DNA of 64,000 bases from Botrimarina hoheduenensis (GTDB lineage Bacteria; Planctomycetota; Planctomycetia; Pirellulales; Lacipirellulaceae). Where the stretch lies: NCBI RefSeq assembly GCF_007859815.1, contig NZ_SJPH01000010.1, forward strand, positions 1-64,000. Direction: 5' to 3'. A program made the translations under genes and the position numbers. The notes beneath the pieces were generated by a model, which searched no databases, was not told where the DNA came from, and saw only the letters and a program-made list of their open reading frames with translations. Positions 55,329 to 64,000 of this stretch are shown piece after piece; position 1 is the first letter of the stretch; every line of letters starts with the position of its first letter.

Positions 55329-57758
55329 TCACTGAACACCGCGACGGCGAATCTTTCCGATCATCGCGAAAAGCAACAGCACCGCGGCGGAAGGCTCGGG
55401 AACGGCAGCACTAGCCGCTGCCGAGAGTCCGAACGCATCTTTCCACACCTGATAGTCGTCTTGATCGATCACGCCATCTCCGTTGCCGTCAGCGGCCAAT
55501 CCGACCCCTGTCTGCCCGAGCGAGTCACGCCAAAGCGTGTAGTCCGCGACGTCAACGAAGCCGTCGTTGTTGAAGTCCGCTCCCGAGGGATTGATCACGG
55601 TATTGTCCCGCCACACGGTGTAATCGGCCACATCGATGACACCGTCGCGGTTGCCGTCGGCATCCAATCCAACCCCCGCGGCACCGTAAGCCGCCACCCA
55701 GGTGGCGTAGTCGGCCCCGTCTACGTCGCCATCGCGATCGTAGTCGCCGTCGAGCCCGCCGACACCGCCAAACGCCGCGATCGCGTCCGCCAGGAACTGG
55801 CCCGTATAGCCACGGCCCATGAGCTCTGAGTCGCTCGGGGCGGGCTGACCCAGATCGTTGATCCAGGCCTCAGCAATCACCGCCAGATCGACCTCGTTGA
55901 CGAGATTCACGTCCGGGGCCAGGAAAAAGTAATCGGGGTCGATGCTGGCGAAGTCACCGGTGACCCAGGTCTCGGCATTCTGACCGGGCAGCGTGTAGTA
56001 ATTGGCCGCCATGACGTCGAGGTCGGTGAAGTTGAGCGCGAAGTCAAAGTTGGTGTCGCCGTTGGGGAAGTCGACAAATTGCTGCAGGATCTTCACGTCT
56101 TTCCAGTCAACGACCATGCCTTCGTTGTTGGTGTGGCGGAGGCGTTGATCTCCGTTTGCAATAATCTCGGGCTGGCCGTCCGTACGGAACGATAAGAAAG
56201 CGACTTCGTTTCCGTTAAGGTCGAAGCGGACAAACTCGTCATCAGCAGCCGTATTCCTCAAGCCGATCGAGCCCGCAAAGAGAGATAGGTCGGCGGCGTC
56301 CACATCGTTGTCGCGGTCAAAGTCACCCGGCTTGTACGCAAAGATACCGACCGGAGCGTCCAGTTCGGCATCGGCGTACATAATTTCAGTAACGGGGAAG
56401 CCCGGTGCTGTGCTGGTGCGGATGGTCAGGTTGCCGATCTCGTCGGTGGCGGTGCCAACACCTTGGGCCGTTTGGAAAAGATCTTGCTCACGCTCGCTAG
56501 CGATCTTGATAAAGCGGCCCTGGGTGTCGTAGCGAAAGAGCGCGTCGGTCTCTTGCTCCCAGAAGTAGAGATTCCCTCCAGAATCCGAAGCGATTGAAAA
56601 GTACCGCGGGACGCTGTTCGATGCGACACCCACACCATTCACTGCTGGACCGTTCGAGTAGTAATCAGCAAACGATCGGAATTGTTGCTCGGTAAAAACG
56701 ACCTGGGGTGCCGCGAGCTGGTTCGTGGTGCGGTTGTCAAAAAAAACGTTCATCCCGCCAGAATTGCCGCTGTCTCGCGATCCTTCGACGATGATCTGGT
56801 CGCCCATCCCGAAGACACCAGGGGCGAAGTTGCGAACGGAGGTCGAGAGAATCGCCGGTTCAGATCGCAAACTGGGCATGTTGGTATCGCTGCCGCCGTC
56901 GTCCCAGACCCGCGCGATGCCGGTCGAGCTGTTGGCGGTTCGTTTGGGATCGATCCGGTAAATGCCGCCCAGGTTCACGCTGGAATCAACTGCGTAGATC
57001 CACTGACCGTCGGAAGACCACGCGAACTGTCGGCCGAAGCTGTCGCTGCCGGTTGAGCCTGCTTGGATTTGCAGGTCACGTTCGCTTACCACAGGCCGCA
57101 AGACATCATTCCAATCGGCGAAGCCAAACTCACCAAAGACAATTCCGCCGATCTCTGGGGGGCCGCTGCTCGCCGTATCGTAGTCGGGCTGAACGGAGGT
57201 GGGCTCGTCGATCTGTCGGAGATCGAAGCTATAGACTTTCTTTCCAACGTCGGGGCGGGAGACTCCATTAAAACGAGGGACACCTACCGCGTCGGTCAGG
57301 TAAGCGATCGTGCCGGCCGGGTAAGTAATCGCCTGCGTGCCGCCCGTGCCTGTCGTCACATTGATCGTCAGCGGAGCCGGGTTGAGCAGAATCGATGCCG
57401 CGGAGCCACCAATCACCCCACCGGCGTCCGGATTGGTGATCCCGCCGATCACATCTTCGGAGCGGTGAAAAAGTGCCAAGTCAAGCAAACCGACATAAGT
57501 TTGCCCCGACCATACCCCATTGCTTTCTTGCAAGCGACGAATCGTGCCATTCGTGGTGCCGGCGAGCCATATCTCACCGCCTGGACCGACCGTGAAACCC
57601 GCCAGGTTACCCGCTCCCGCCGTGGAGGGCCCGAAGTAGAAATTGAATTGGCTGAACGGGTCTGCTTGCGCTCGGGTGACAGCCGGCATTGCCAGAGTCA
57701 TGCAGAAAGCTAAGAGCAGGAAAGCCGGGCGAAGGGTTCGGTAAAGATTCAAGAGCAC
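55329..57758 (-). CDS. PEP-CTERM protein with dockerin-like calcium repeats
   Basis: 809 aa. A signal peptide (about 1-31) is followed by a long beta-propeller-like or Cys-poor beta domain with NLAGFTVGPGGEIWLAG and similar blades. The C-terminal 300 residues hold several EF-hand-like dockerin type I units (DFDRDNDVDAADLSLFAGSI, DYDRDGDVDGADYATWVAAY, DGNRDGVIDVADYTVWRDN, DFNNDGFVDVADYTLWRDSL, DGNGDGVIDQDDYQVWKDAF). It ends with VPEPSAAVLLLFAM and a basic tail, a PEP-CTERM sorting signal. Role: a surface-exported protein, possibly in carbohydrate or matrix binding; function unproven. Confidence 0.85.
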   Translation of the reverse strand: MLLNLYRTLRPAFLLLAFCMTLAMPAVTRAQADPFSQFNFYFGPSTAGAGNLAGFTVGPGGEIWLAGTTNGTIRRLQESNGVWSGQTYVGLLDLALFHRSEDVIGGITNPDAGGVIGGSAASILLNPAPLTINVTTGTGGTQAITYPAGTIAYLTDAVGVPRFNGVSRPDVGKKVYSFDLRQIDEPTSVQPDYDTASSGPPEIGGIVFGEFGFADWNDVLRPVVSERDLQIQAGSTGSDSFGRQFAWSSDGQWIYAVDSSVNLGGIYRIDPKRTANSSTGIARVWDDGGSDTNMPSLRSEPAILSTSVRNFAPGVFGMGDQIIVEGSRDSGNSGGMNVFFDNRTTNQLAAPQVVFTEQQFRSFADYYSNGPAVNGVGVASNSVPRYFSIASDSGGNLYFWEQETDALFRYDTQGRFIKIASEREQDLFQTAQGVGTATDEIGNLTIRTSTAPGFPVTEIMYADAELDAPVGIFAYKPGDFDRDNDVDAADLSLFAGSIGLRNTAADDEFVRFDLNGNEVAFLSFRTDGQPEIIANGDQRLRHTNNEGMVVDWKDVKILQQFVDFPNGDTNFDFALNFTDLDVMAANYYTLPGQNAETWVTGDFASIDPDYFFLAPDVNLVNEVDLAVIAEAWINDLGQPAPSDSELMGRGYTGQFLADAIAAFGGVGGLDGDYDRDGDVDGADYATWVAAYGAAGVGLDADGNRDGVIDVADYTVWRDNTVINPSGADFNNDGFVDVADYTLWRDSLGQTGVGLAADGNGDGVIDQDDYQVWKDAFGLSAAASAAVPEPSAAVLLLFAMIGKIRRRGVQ

Positions 57759-57880
57759 GGTTGCAGGCCTAGCGGGGGGACGCTTGAAGCGGTCAGGGCA
57801 ATATTCTTTCTAGTAGAATCACTCGCTCTGGCCGCGTCACGTCGTTAGTGTCATGCAGTTTAGGGCAAAACCGTGATCGA

Positions 57881-58750
57881 CTACCAATCGATGCAGCCTT
57901 CACTGTGGTACTCGACGTGACCGTCGAAAAAGAGCACATTGCGGCCACAGCCGCGGTCGCTCATCAGGGCGTGGGCAGGCTGGAACAACCCCTTGTAGTA
58001 GTCGTACATCGGATCAGCTTTCCCGATCCGGGTGATCGAGCTGTCTAGCGCAAAGCCACGCCAACCACTTAGCGGCGGAATATCGATCACATTGCACCAC
58101 ATCCACCAGGTGTTCTTCATCTTATCGGGGTCAGCCACCGGGGGCTTCAGCAGCATGCTGGAAGGTCGAGCTGAGAAGGAATAGGTATTGCCCCACGCCG
58201 CCGCCATCTCAACAAGATCGGGGCAGTTGAAGATGCCCGAATAAGGCTCGATGTAGTTGTTGAGCACCATCGCCGCTTCGACACCAAAACGTTCTGGCAA
58301 AACTTTACGCAGATCGCGTTCGTTGGTGCTCCGAGCCCATTTGCGGTTCGGGGAGACGCGGAAATTATTGCTCCCGATAACTTTCGTGCTGTACTCAAGC
58401 CCGCCGACGGTCTCCAGCTCGTCCTCTTCGTCGGGGCCATCGGGCTGATCGAATTCGGGATTATCGACTTCTTCCCATCCCCCCAGATCATCGACGGGGT
58501 GCGGGAAGCGGCCTTTGTGCGTGTCACGATACATGATCGTCAGCAAGCCGCACTGCCGCAGGTTGTTCATGCACTGGGTGTAACGCGCCCGCGCACGAGC
58601 GGCCTGCACCGCCGGAAGCAGCATCGCCACCAGGATGCCAATGATCGCGATCACCACGAGCAGCTCGACCAACGTGAAACCAGTCGCTGATCGGCGGGGA
58701 GATCGAGGGACTCGAACCAACGAGGTTGATCGAATGGACATCAAGTTCAT
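57881..58750 (-). CDS. DUF1559 prepilin-like protein
   Basis: 289 aa from ATG 58750, chosen because AGAGG lies about 5 bases upstream and the frame then starts shortly before the signal. A type IV prepilin-type leader ends G^[19 protein letters not shown], the Glu being 5 residues after cleavage. The C-terminus carries the DUF1559 H-x9-DG pattern ([14 protein letters not shown]). The family is greatly expanded in planctomycetes; role unknown, likely assembled by a type II/IV-like pseudopilus machinery. It has a weakly conserved middle with an [11 protein letters not shown] block. Confidence 0.9.
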   Translation of the reverse strand: MNLMSIRSTSLVRVPRSPRRSATGFTLVELLVVIAIIGILVAMLLPAVQAARARARYTQCMNNLRQCGLLTIMYRDTHKGRFPHPVDDLGGWEEVDNPEFDQPDGPDEEDELETVGGLEYSTKVIGSNNFRVSPNRKWARSTNERDLRKVLPERFGVEAAMVLNNYIEPYSGIFNCPDLVEMAAAWGNTYSFSARPSSMLLKPPVADPDKMKNTWWMWCNVIDIPPLSGWRGFALDSSITRIGKADPMYDYYKGLFQPAHALMSDRGCGRNVLFFDGHVEYHSEGCIDW

Positions 58751-58818
58751 GGACGCCTCTCGAGTTTTGGAACAGAAAGCGGTTGCCGACTCACACTTGC
58801 TTTGCAGCTCGTTTGCCC

Positions 58819-58839
58819 GTTGCCAGTTACCAGTTGCCA
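58819..58839. repeat. Triple 7-bp tandem repeat
   Basis: GTTGCCA, GTTACCA, GTTGCCA in direct succession (58819-58825, 58826-58832, 58833-58839); one mismatch in the middle unit. Probably a short slipped-strand repeat. Confidence 0.55.
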
Positions 58840-58928
58840 CCATACAGCACGCTCAAGACTCTTCCTTTGGCGGACGACCGGGGGCGAGGCATGGCGGTCG
58901 TGAAACACGGGTAGGGCCGTGAAACGGC

Positions 58929-58967
58929 GGGCAGGGCATGGGGGCAGGGCATAGGGGGCGGGGCATA
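58929..58967. repeat. G-rich degenerate tandem repeat (GGGCAGGGCAT-like, x3)
   Basis: Three consecutive units of 12-14 bases with core GGGCAGGGCAT(A/G) at 58929-58940, 58941-58953 and 58954-58967. A related GGGGGCGAGGCATGG stretch lies just before, near 58881. The runs of G could form a G-quadruplex on the + strand; this is inference. Confidence 0.5.
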
Positions 58968-59246
58968 CCGGGATACGACGCCAACCGAGTCGGAATCGCC
59001 GGACGGCGTTAGGCCGAACGGACTCCCGACGCAGCGGCAGGTTGCGGCGCTTCCTAGCCAGCTCCGCCCCGCGAAAGTGCGAAAAGTCAACGCAATCGGC
59101 ACAGTGATTGCTTGACGACAGCGGCAAGGCCAGATAGCGTCGGGTAGTATTAAGACATTGTTAAGGGCGATCAACCGAATTCTGCCAACCGACGCTTGCC
59201 ACAGCGGGGCTGGCGGCAACGGTCAGGCAAGGCTCTGGGCGTCATC

Positions 59247-59288
59247 CCAAGCTAACGTGGCCAAGCTACCGTAGCCAAGCTACCGTGG
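59247..59288. repeat. Three tandem 14-bp repeats
   Basis: CCAAGCTAACGTGG, CCAAGCTACCGTAG and CCAAGCTACCGTGG at 59247-59260, 59261-59274 and 59275-59288. The related AAGCTTGG-type element TCTAGAAGCTTGG follows at about 59309. They lie about 100 bp upstream of the PEP-CTERM start at 59389. Confidence 0.65.
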
Positions 59289-59388
59289 CTCGCCGAGCCC
59301 CGAGCTTGTCTAGAAGCTTGGCCTTGCCCCGAACTTTCCGATCACGAACTGTTCCCCCCTCCGTTTTCTGCCCCTAGTGAGAGAGCTA

Positions 59389-60429
59389 ATGATCCGGCAA
59401 CTTAGATTTCTACCCTTCGCGGCCGCTGTGGCCGCTGCGCTGAGCGTTTCCTCCGCTTCGGCGATCACGATTGTGGAGGTGTTTACCGAGGCCGAAGCGG
59501 CCGGTGGCATCAACAATCCGTTCCTCGACACCGTGGTTGTCGATGGTTCGACAGCTTACGCGGTAGTCCGCGACCTCGATGGTGCCGACGACGCCGGTGT
59601 CGTGGTCGCCTATGACGGCACGAATTTCACCACGGTTTCTTCCGTAGCCCAGTGGCAGGCCACCGGTTCGACCAACGACCCCGCTGCCGGCAATGGAGCC
59701 GCTTATGTGGGCGGAGTGGTTCGCTTTGTTAGCAGCCTCGACAACAGTGTTTACGAGATCGATTTGGGCACGGGCACCGCAACGGAAGTCGTTAGCGCCG
59801 CAACGATCAACGCCGCCATCGGCAGCTCGGCCAGCCTTGTCGCTTCTTTTGAAGTGACCTCCTCGGGCCAAATCTACGCCTACGACGCCCTCAGCGCGAA
59901 TCGTCAGATTGTCTCGATCTCACCCGCGAACGCGGTCAGCATCGAGATCCCGCCGGCGGACTTCGCCACCTCGTTCGGCACTACGGTCGGTGGTGTCGGC
60001 GTGCTGGGTGACACGATTCTGGTCGGCACCAACACTTTCGACGCCATCGTCGGCTGGGACACCGTGAACGACGTAGCCTCGACGGTCGTCTCGACCGCTC
60101 AGATCCTCGCGGTCACCGGTGCTGCTTCGGCCGGCTTCGGCGACATCTTCGCCGCTCCGGACGGGTTGGTTTACTTCTACGAGAGCACCGCCGACTCGCT
60201 GCTGGTTTTCGATCCGGCCGATGTCGGGGGCACGCTGTCCGTTTTGGTTTCGGAGGCTCAATTCCTGGCCGGTCCGAGCTCGGACACGATCAACCAACTT
60301 GCTTGGTACAACGGAAGCATCGCCTTTACGGACACCAGCGAAGGCTTCTACTCCGTGGTGCCCGAGCCGGCCTCGGCTCTGGCCGCACTGCTGGTTGTGG
60401 GCGGCGTGAGCCTCCGCCGGCGTCGCTAG
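59389..60429 (+). CDS. PEP-CTERM sorted beta-rich protein
   Basis: 346 aa from ATG 59389 (MIRQLRFLPFAAAVAAALSVSSASA signal); a GTG 12 bp earlier is also possible. The middle is Val/Thr/Ala/Asp-rich repeated beta strands (a propeller-like pattern, GLVYFYESTADSLLVFDP) without an enzyme motif. The C-terminus is VVPEPASALAALLVVGGVSLRRRR, a textbook PEP-CTERM with Arg tail, so it is exported and processed at the outer surface by an exosortase-type system. No exosortase gene lies in this window. A strong terminator follows at 60459-60495. Confidence 0.85.
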   Translation: MIRQLRFLPFAAAVAAALSVSSASAITIVEVFTEAEAAGGINNPFLDTVVVDGSTAYAVVRDLDGADDAGVVVAYDGTNFTTVSSVAQWQATGSTNDPAAGNGAAYVGGVVRFVSSLDNSVYEIDLGTGTATEVVSAATINAAIGSSASLVASFEVTSSGQIYAYDALSANRQIVSISPANAVSIEIPPADFATSFGTTVGGVGVLGDTILVGTNTFDAIVGWDTVNDVASTVVSTAQILAVTGAASAGFGDIFAAPDGLVYFYESTADSLLVFDPADVGGTLSVLVSEAQFLAGPSSDTINQLAWYNGSIAFTDTSEGFYSVVPEPASALAALLVVGGVSLRRRR

Positions 60430-60458
60430 TCGCGGAGCTTTTCACGGTTTCAAGACAG

Positions 60459-60495
60459 AAAACGGCCTCCGCTCATCCTGGGCGGGGGCCGTTTT
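60459..60495 (+). terminator. Intrinsic terminator after PEP-CTERM gene
   Basis: The arm AAAACGGCCTCCGC (60459-60472) pairs with GCGGGGGCCGTTTT (60482-60495) through one T-G wobble, with a 9-nt loop. The 3' T-tract is part of the stem, giving an A-rich/T-rich symmetric terminator that could work on both strands. Confidence 0.8.
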
Positions 60496-60578
60496 CGCTA
60501 GGATGGTGCTCAGCAGCGAACCTTAGACGCTGCCTGACAACACGTTGCCTTCCTTCCTTGTCCCCTGCAAGTACCACC

Positions 60579-62246
60579 GTGGCCGCTTCAAAAAAGTCTT
60601 TGTCACGATTGCTCATCGCCTGCTTGTTGCAGGCTGTTGTTGTCTCGGCGAGCGCGGCACCGGTGATCGAGGGCATTTATCTCCAGGGCAAGTTCCTGCC
60701 CGGCGCAAGCCTGCTGCCGGGCTTTGATGCGGGAACGGGCGTCTTCCCCAATTTAGGCGATATCGTCCGTAGCAACGGGCAGCGTGATTTGCTCGCCCTA
60801 CCCAACGGCGCGTTCGCAACACCCGTCAACACGGGCGACACCGGCAACAACACGGGCTCGGCCGGCGTTTTTTATCTGTTCGGAACACAGCAGGCTAAAG
60901 GCCTCAATCCCGTTGCCTTGCGGCGCGAGGCTACCCTGAGCGGCTTGCAGCAGATCACACTTGGGAGTGCGGCAGCTTTGGATTACGCGGGGAACGTCGC
61001 CTACTCGGCCTCGATCCCCAATCCCGGTGCCGGGCCGTCACGGCTCAGCAGCCTGTGGGTGAACGACACGGTTCAATGGACCGAGGGCGATGCAATCCCC
61101 AGCGGTCCGCTCGCCGGCCTCTTCTACGATTCGCCAGGCGGCCTCTATCGGAGTCCTTCGGGGGTAACTAGTTGGGTAAGCAACTACACCACGACTGCGC
61201 TCGGTACCAATACCGGGACGGCTCTGATGCGCGGTTTGGCAACCAACGACGTCCTCCTACGGTCGGGCGATACCATCGCGGGTCTGGGCACGATCGGCGT
61301 TCATCCCAGCTCTTCCACGGTCAGCGGCAACATCGTTTGGTCGGCGCTGGGCACAAACTATCTGACCAGCGTAAGCATCCCTAATGGCGGCGTTGATAAC
61401 TTCGGCGATCCGACCTTCGATGACGCGCCGGTCGTCAACGGATCTGCCCTGACCCTGCTAAGCGGGGCGATCCTGAAAGAAAACTTGACCATCCCCGCCA
61501 TTGATGGCGGCCTTCCCGGCGAGTTCTTTAAGGGCTTCCAGGGATTCGATGTCAACGAGGCCGGCGAATGGGCGGTTGGTGCCTTCACCGACACCGGCGG
61601 TGCGGGCCAAGACGACGTGCTGATCGTTAACGGGCAGATCGCCTACCGCGAGGGGCAGATTGTCGATGGCGTAACGCTCACCGGCCAGATCCAAGGCGTG
61701 GGGCTGAACGACCGGGGCGATCTGGCTTTTGCCTGGAACGATACGCTGTTCATCAACGGCCTGAAGATTGCGGGGCTCGGAACGCCCGTTGACACCGACG
61801 GCGACGGCCTTGCCGACGCTACGCTTGGCGGCACGGGGCTCGCGCTAAACCGCTTCGAGATCACCAATCTGACCGCCGCGGGCGGTGACAACCTGCCGGT
61901 CGTCTATGTCGCGGGCGAAGCGGTTGGGGTACCGGGCGTGCCCGGCACGGTGGATACGTTCTTCCGCCTCAAGCCGGCCACCTCCATCACCGGTGACTAC
62001 AACTTCGACGGGGTCGTCGATGTTGCTGACTACACAGTGTGGCGCGACTCACTTGGCTCAGCCGTGTTGCTGGACGCTGACGGCGATGGCGATCACGTCA
62101 TCGATCAAGACGACTATGCTCTTTGGGCAGCGTCGTTTGGGAATGTCGCTTCGCTTGCCATCCCCGAGCCGGCTTCGGCCTTTCTGCTGCTGACGGGATG
62201 CTTGATCGCGGCTCGGCCAGCCAATCGGCGTGAAGCAGCCTGTTAA
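60579..62246 (+). CDS. PEP-CTERM protein with terminal dockerin-like repeats
   Basis: 555 aa from GTG 60579, the latest start that keeps the whole signal peptide (SRLLIACLLQAVVVSASAA). An in-frame extension upstream reaches into the preceding gene and terminator and was rejected. The body is beta-rich with repeated short motifs (VLLRSGDTIAGLG, then AYREGQIVDGVTLTGQI), typical of planctomycete choice-of-anchor-like surface proteins. Residues about 470-520 hold dockerin-like Ca-binding units (DYNFDGVVDVADYTVWRDSL and DGDGDHVIDQDDYALWAASF). It ends IPEPASAFLLLTGCLIAA with a basic tail, a PEP-CTERM sorting signal. Confidence 0.82.
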   Translation: MAASKKSLSRLLIACLLQAVVVSASAAPVIEGIYLQGKFLPGASLLPGFDAGTGVFPNLGDIVRSNGQRDLLALPNGAFATPVNTGDTGNNTGSAGVFYLFGTQQAKGLNPVALRREATLSGLQQITLGSAAALDYAGNVAYSASIPNPGAGPSRLSSLWVNDTVQWTEGDAIPSGPLAGLFYDSPGGLYRSPSGVTSWVSNYTTTALGTNTGTALMRGLATNDVLLRSGDTIAGLGTIGVHPSSSTVSGNIVWSALGTNYLTSVSIPNGGVDNFGDPTFDDAPVVNGSALTLLSGAILKENLTIPAIDGGLPGEFFKGFQGFDVNEAGEWAVGAFTDTGGAGQDDVLIVNGQIAYREGQIVDGVTLTGQIQGVGLNDRGDLAFAWNDTLFINGLKIAGLGTPVDTDGDGLADATLGGTGLALNRFEITNLTAAGGDNLPVVYVAGEAVGVPGVPGTVDTFFRLKPATSITGDYNFDGVVDVADYTVWRDSLGSAVLLDADGDGDHVIDQDDYALWAASFGNVASLAIPEPASAFLLLTGCLIAARPANRREAAC

Positions 62247-62289
62247 TCGCAACCGGGTGCCTACGGCTCCACGGGTGTACAATCGTTGA

Positions 62290-64000
62290 ATGACGATTCG
62301 TCTCCGCGCTAAGTCGTTCTCCGGACCCAGCAGAGCCGCGCTGCTGCTGGCGGTTGTTGCGGTCGCGCTCTCCTGCACGGCTTGGGCGGGGGTGGCGGTT
62401 ATCGCCAACCACACCTCGGCGATCCAAACCGTGCAGGTCACGGCCGAGTCGGGCATTTCGAGCGCTGTGGCGATTCAGCCCGGCTTCTCAAGGCCGCTCT
62501 TCTCAGCGTCTCCGTTGCACGCCAGTCTGACAACGACCATCGGTCCGCAGTCGAAGCGGCTTGCCGATGGCGCGGCCTACCGCATTGTCTCCAGCGGTCT
62601 GCCGGGCAGCGTGATGCTCAAGCAGATCGGCTTTGGTGAACAACCCGACAAGCCGACACCCCTGTGGCGTGGTGAGCCCGAAACGGTAGTGGGGGCCGCT
62701 CGGTGGAGCATTCCCGTCGTACTGTATGTTGATGAAGAAGAGCCAACTCGCGATGCGATCTGGCAGCGGCGGCTTACTGCTCGCATCGAAGCGGCTTCGA
62801 CCATTCTGCAACAGCACGCCGGTGTCTCGCTGCGGGTGGCGGGTTTCGGTCGCTGGCAGTCCGAGGATCGCACGACCGACTTCCTCCGCTCGTTCGATGA
62901 ATTCCAGCGGTCGGTTGACCCCCCAGAGGGGCATGTCGCGATTGGTTTTACGAGCCAATACGTGTTCGAGGAGGGCCCCCGTAAACTGGGGGGTACACGG
63001 GGCTCACTGCGTCGCCATGTCATGCTCCGCGAGTGGTCACCGCAAGTGACTGAGAACGAGCGTCTGCAACTGCTGGTCCACGAACTAGGGCACCACTTCG
63101 GGGCCGCTCACAGCCCCGAGACCGAGAGCGTCATGCGTGCCTTGCTGGGCGATCGCCGGCAGCGGCTGAAGGCCGTCAAGATAAGATTCGACGTGGCCAA
63201 CACGCTGATCCTCGCGCTCGTGGGCGATGAGATCCGCTCACGAGGTGTCACAGATGCCAACCAACTCACGCCGTGGACACGGCACCGACTCGCCGCAATC
63301 TACGCGATACTCTCCGCCACGCTGCCCGAGGACCCCGCGGCGGGGGTGCAAGCTCGCCGGGCCGGCGCGGTGGGGGTGCCAGTGAAACCGGTGATCCGAA
63401 CCGAACCGCTCGCGGCACTGACCGCTACGGCAGCCACCAATCGGAAACTTCCGCTCAGCGCCGATCCTGAGCGGGGCGAGGCTGCGCGGCTGGTGGGCGA
63501 CGATCTTACCGACGCCTTAGTCCGCAGCGCTGCAAAGGCCGCGATGGAGGATCCTTCGATCGACTCACGCCGCCGGTTTCTTGTTGCATTAGGGCTGGGG
63601 CTGGATGACTCGGAGACACTGCGTAAGAACCCCCGCACCCGCGCGGAAGCGCTGGCCACCGAATCGGATGCCGCTCGGTCGGCACGGATCAACGTGCTTC
63701 AGCAACCAACGGTACGCGGCCGCAACGATACGCTGAAGCACTTTGCCGTCTCGGCAGCCCTGGCAGCAATGACCTCTAGCACCGAAGCGCATGCGCTGGG
63801 CTTTGCCAAGGAGGCGATCGACGCTCAAGGAGGGAGCGGCTTCAGCTTCGCCGATCTCGCAGCCGATCGGGCCGGGATCCGTTTCGCCGAAGCCGTTCTG
63901 GCTGGCACGGCACCGCTGGCGTGGCTTGCGGAGGAGTTCCGCGGCAACAATTTTGTGCCAGCTCTCGAAGGGTATTCCGAGGGGCTTCCGATTGAAAAAA
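62290..64000 (+). CDS. Secreted metzincin-like metalloprotease (3' end outside window)
   Basis: At least 570 codons, open at the right edge. A signal-like hydrophobic stretch (about 18-33, ALLLAVVAVALSCTAWA) precedes a beta-rich N-terminal domain. The zinc motif is HELGHHFGAAH (264-274), i.e. HExxHxxGxxH with Glu265 as base, and Met290-region SVMRALLGD could supply the Met-turn. The following 200 residues are helical and Ala/Arg-rich. Family role: secreted endopeptidase; no further family assigned. The ATG at 62290 is used; no strong ribosome binding site was seen. It may form a transcript with the PEP-CTERM gene 43 bp upstream. Confidence 0.8.
   Translation, partial: MTIRLRAKSFSGPSRAALLLAVVAVALSCTAWAGVAVIANHTSAIQTVQVTAESGISSAVAIQPGFSRPLFSASPLHASLTTTIGPQSKRLADGAAYRIVSSGLPGSVMLKQIGFGEQPDKPTPLWRGEPETVVGAARWSIPVVLYVDEEEPTRDAIWQRRLTARIEAASTILQQHAGVSLRVAGFGRWQSEDRTTDFLRSFDEFQRSVDPPEGHVAIGFTSQYVFEEGPRKLGGTRGSLRRHVMLREWSPQVTENERLQLLVHELGHHFGAAHSPETESVMRALLGDRRQRLKAVKIRFDVANTLILALVGDEIRSRGVTDANQLTPWTRHRLAAIYAILSATLPEDPAAGVQARRAGAVGVPVKPVIRTEPLAALTATAATNRKLPLSADPERGEAARLVGDDLTDALVRSAAKAAMEDPSIDSRRRFLVALGLGLDDSETLRKNPRTRAEALATESDAARSARINVLQQPTVRGRNDTLKHFAVSAALAAMTSSTEAHALGFAKEAIDAQGGSGFSFADLAADRAGIRFAEAVLAGTAPLAWLAEEFRGNNFVPALEGYSEGLPIEK

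Larger units (their letters stand above)
58751..59388. other. Repeat-bearing intergenic region
   Basis: 638 bp with no convincing gene; the reading frames here are shadows. It holds a triple heptamer (GTTGCCA/GTTACCA/GTTGCCA, 58819-58839), a GGGGCAGGGCAT-type repeat of three degenerate units (58929-58967) and three tandem 14-mers (59247-59288). It separates the divergent DUF1559 and PEP-CTERM genes. Confidence 0.6.

Noticed and set aside
59247..59288. CRISPR array
   Set aside because: The units are directly adjacent without spacers and only three copies long; no cas gene is near.
60303..60578. In-frame upstream extension of the second PEP-CTERM gene
   Set aside because: It crosses the stop and terminator of the preceding gene; the signal peptide starts after 60579.

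Overview
The window looks like a piece of a Planctomycetota chromosome, most likely order Pirellulales (Lacipirellulaceae-like). This rests on established family distributions and on what is seen here: a DUF1559 prepilin-like protein with its H-x9-DG tail, PEP-CTERM proteins carrying dockerin-like calcium repeats, several secreted sulfatases, a Gly/Arg/Pro then Trp/His-rich secreted protein of the kind common in Pirellulales, a fused CcoN-CcoO oxidase subunit, Tat-exported Gfo/Idh/MocA oxidoreductases and a high-GC, gene-dense layout with frequent ATGA overlaps. The genus cannot be assigned from sequence reading alone. No rRNA, tRNA, CRISPR array or insertion sequence was seen.

Layout. (1) 1-1650: the end of a trypsin-like protease and a carbohydrate porin, separated by a hairpin. 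(2) 1860-13169: a sulfatase cluster on the + strand. It begins with a promoter-like element and a perfect 17-bp palindrome. It then encodes an NTF2-like secreted protein, a cationic low-complexity secreted protein, an HdeD-like membrane protein, a sulfatase with a CTAGR active-site motif, a strong terminator, an exported HAD phosphatase and two paralogous CSPTR sulfatases. (3) 13231-15414: a two-component system (- strand) divergent from (4) 15732-23334, a four-gene inorganic-carbon-type uptake operon: DabA, a NuoL-like subunit, a NuoM-like subunit and a SulP transporter. A 10-bp direct repeat 32 bp apart lies between the two units. (5) 23448-27754: a PhzF-like protein, then an Old-Yellow-Enzyme/DapA-like pair divergent from an AraC regulator. 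(6) 28205-33201: an ABC transporter whose nucleotide-binding domain is degenerate, its HlyD partner, and a convergent cysteine-rich outer-membrane protein. (7) 33558-43255: an Rrf2 regulator followed by a complete cbb3 oxidase and assembly cluster (ccoNO fusion, ccoQ-like, ccoP, ccoG, ccoH, SafE/DsbD-like, ccoI and a short ccoS at 43085-43255). (8) 43325-53926: a Tat-exported oxidoreductase, a two-domain secreted protein overlapping a solitary cytosine-C5 methyltransferase, ilvD, a HAD phosphatase, a heptosyltransferase, and a PAS histidine kinase with a response regulator that has a degenerate output domain. (9) 53999-64000: a di-haem peroxidase, three PEP-CTERM proteins, a DUF1559 protein, a repeat-bearing intergenic stretch, and a secreted metzincin-like protease running off the window.

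How the genes work together. Regions 1, 2 and 9 fit degradation and uptake of (sulfated) polysaccharide and cell-surface display. Region 7 gives high-affinity oxygen respiration with its own copper delivery. Region 4 would accumulate bicarbonate, apparently under local two-component control. The most unusual points are the carbon-uptake/two-component unit, the ABC transporter that has lost most of its catalytic motifs, the cysteine-rich outer-membrane protein, the CcoQ-like protein with a four-cysteine tail, and the degenerate HD-GYP-like response regulator.
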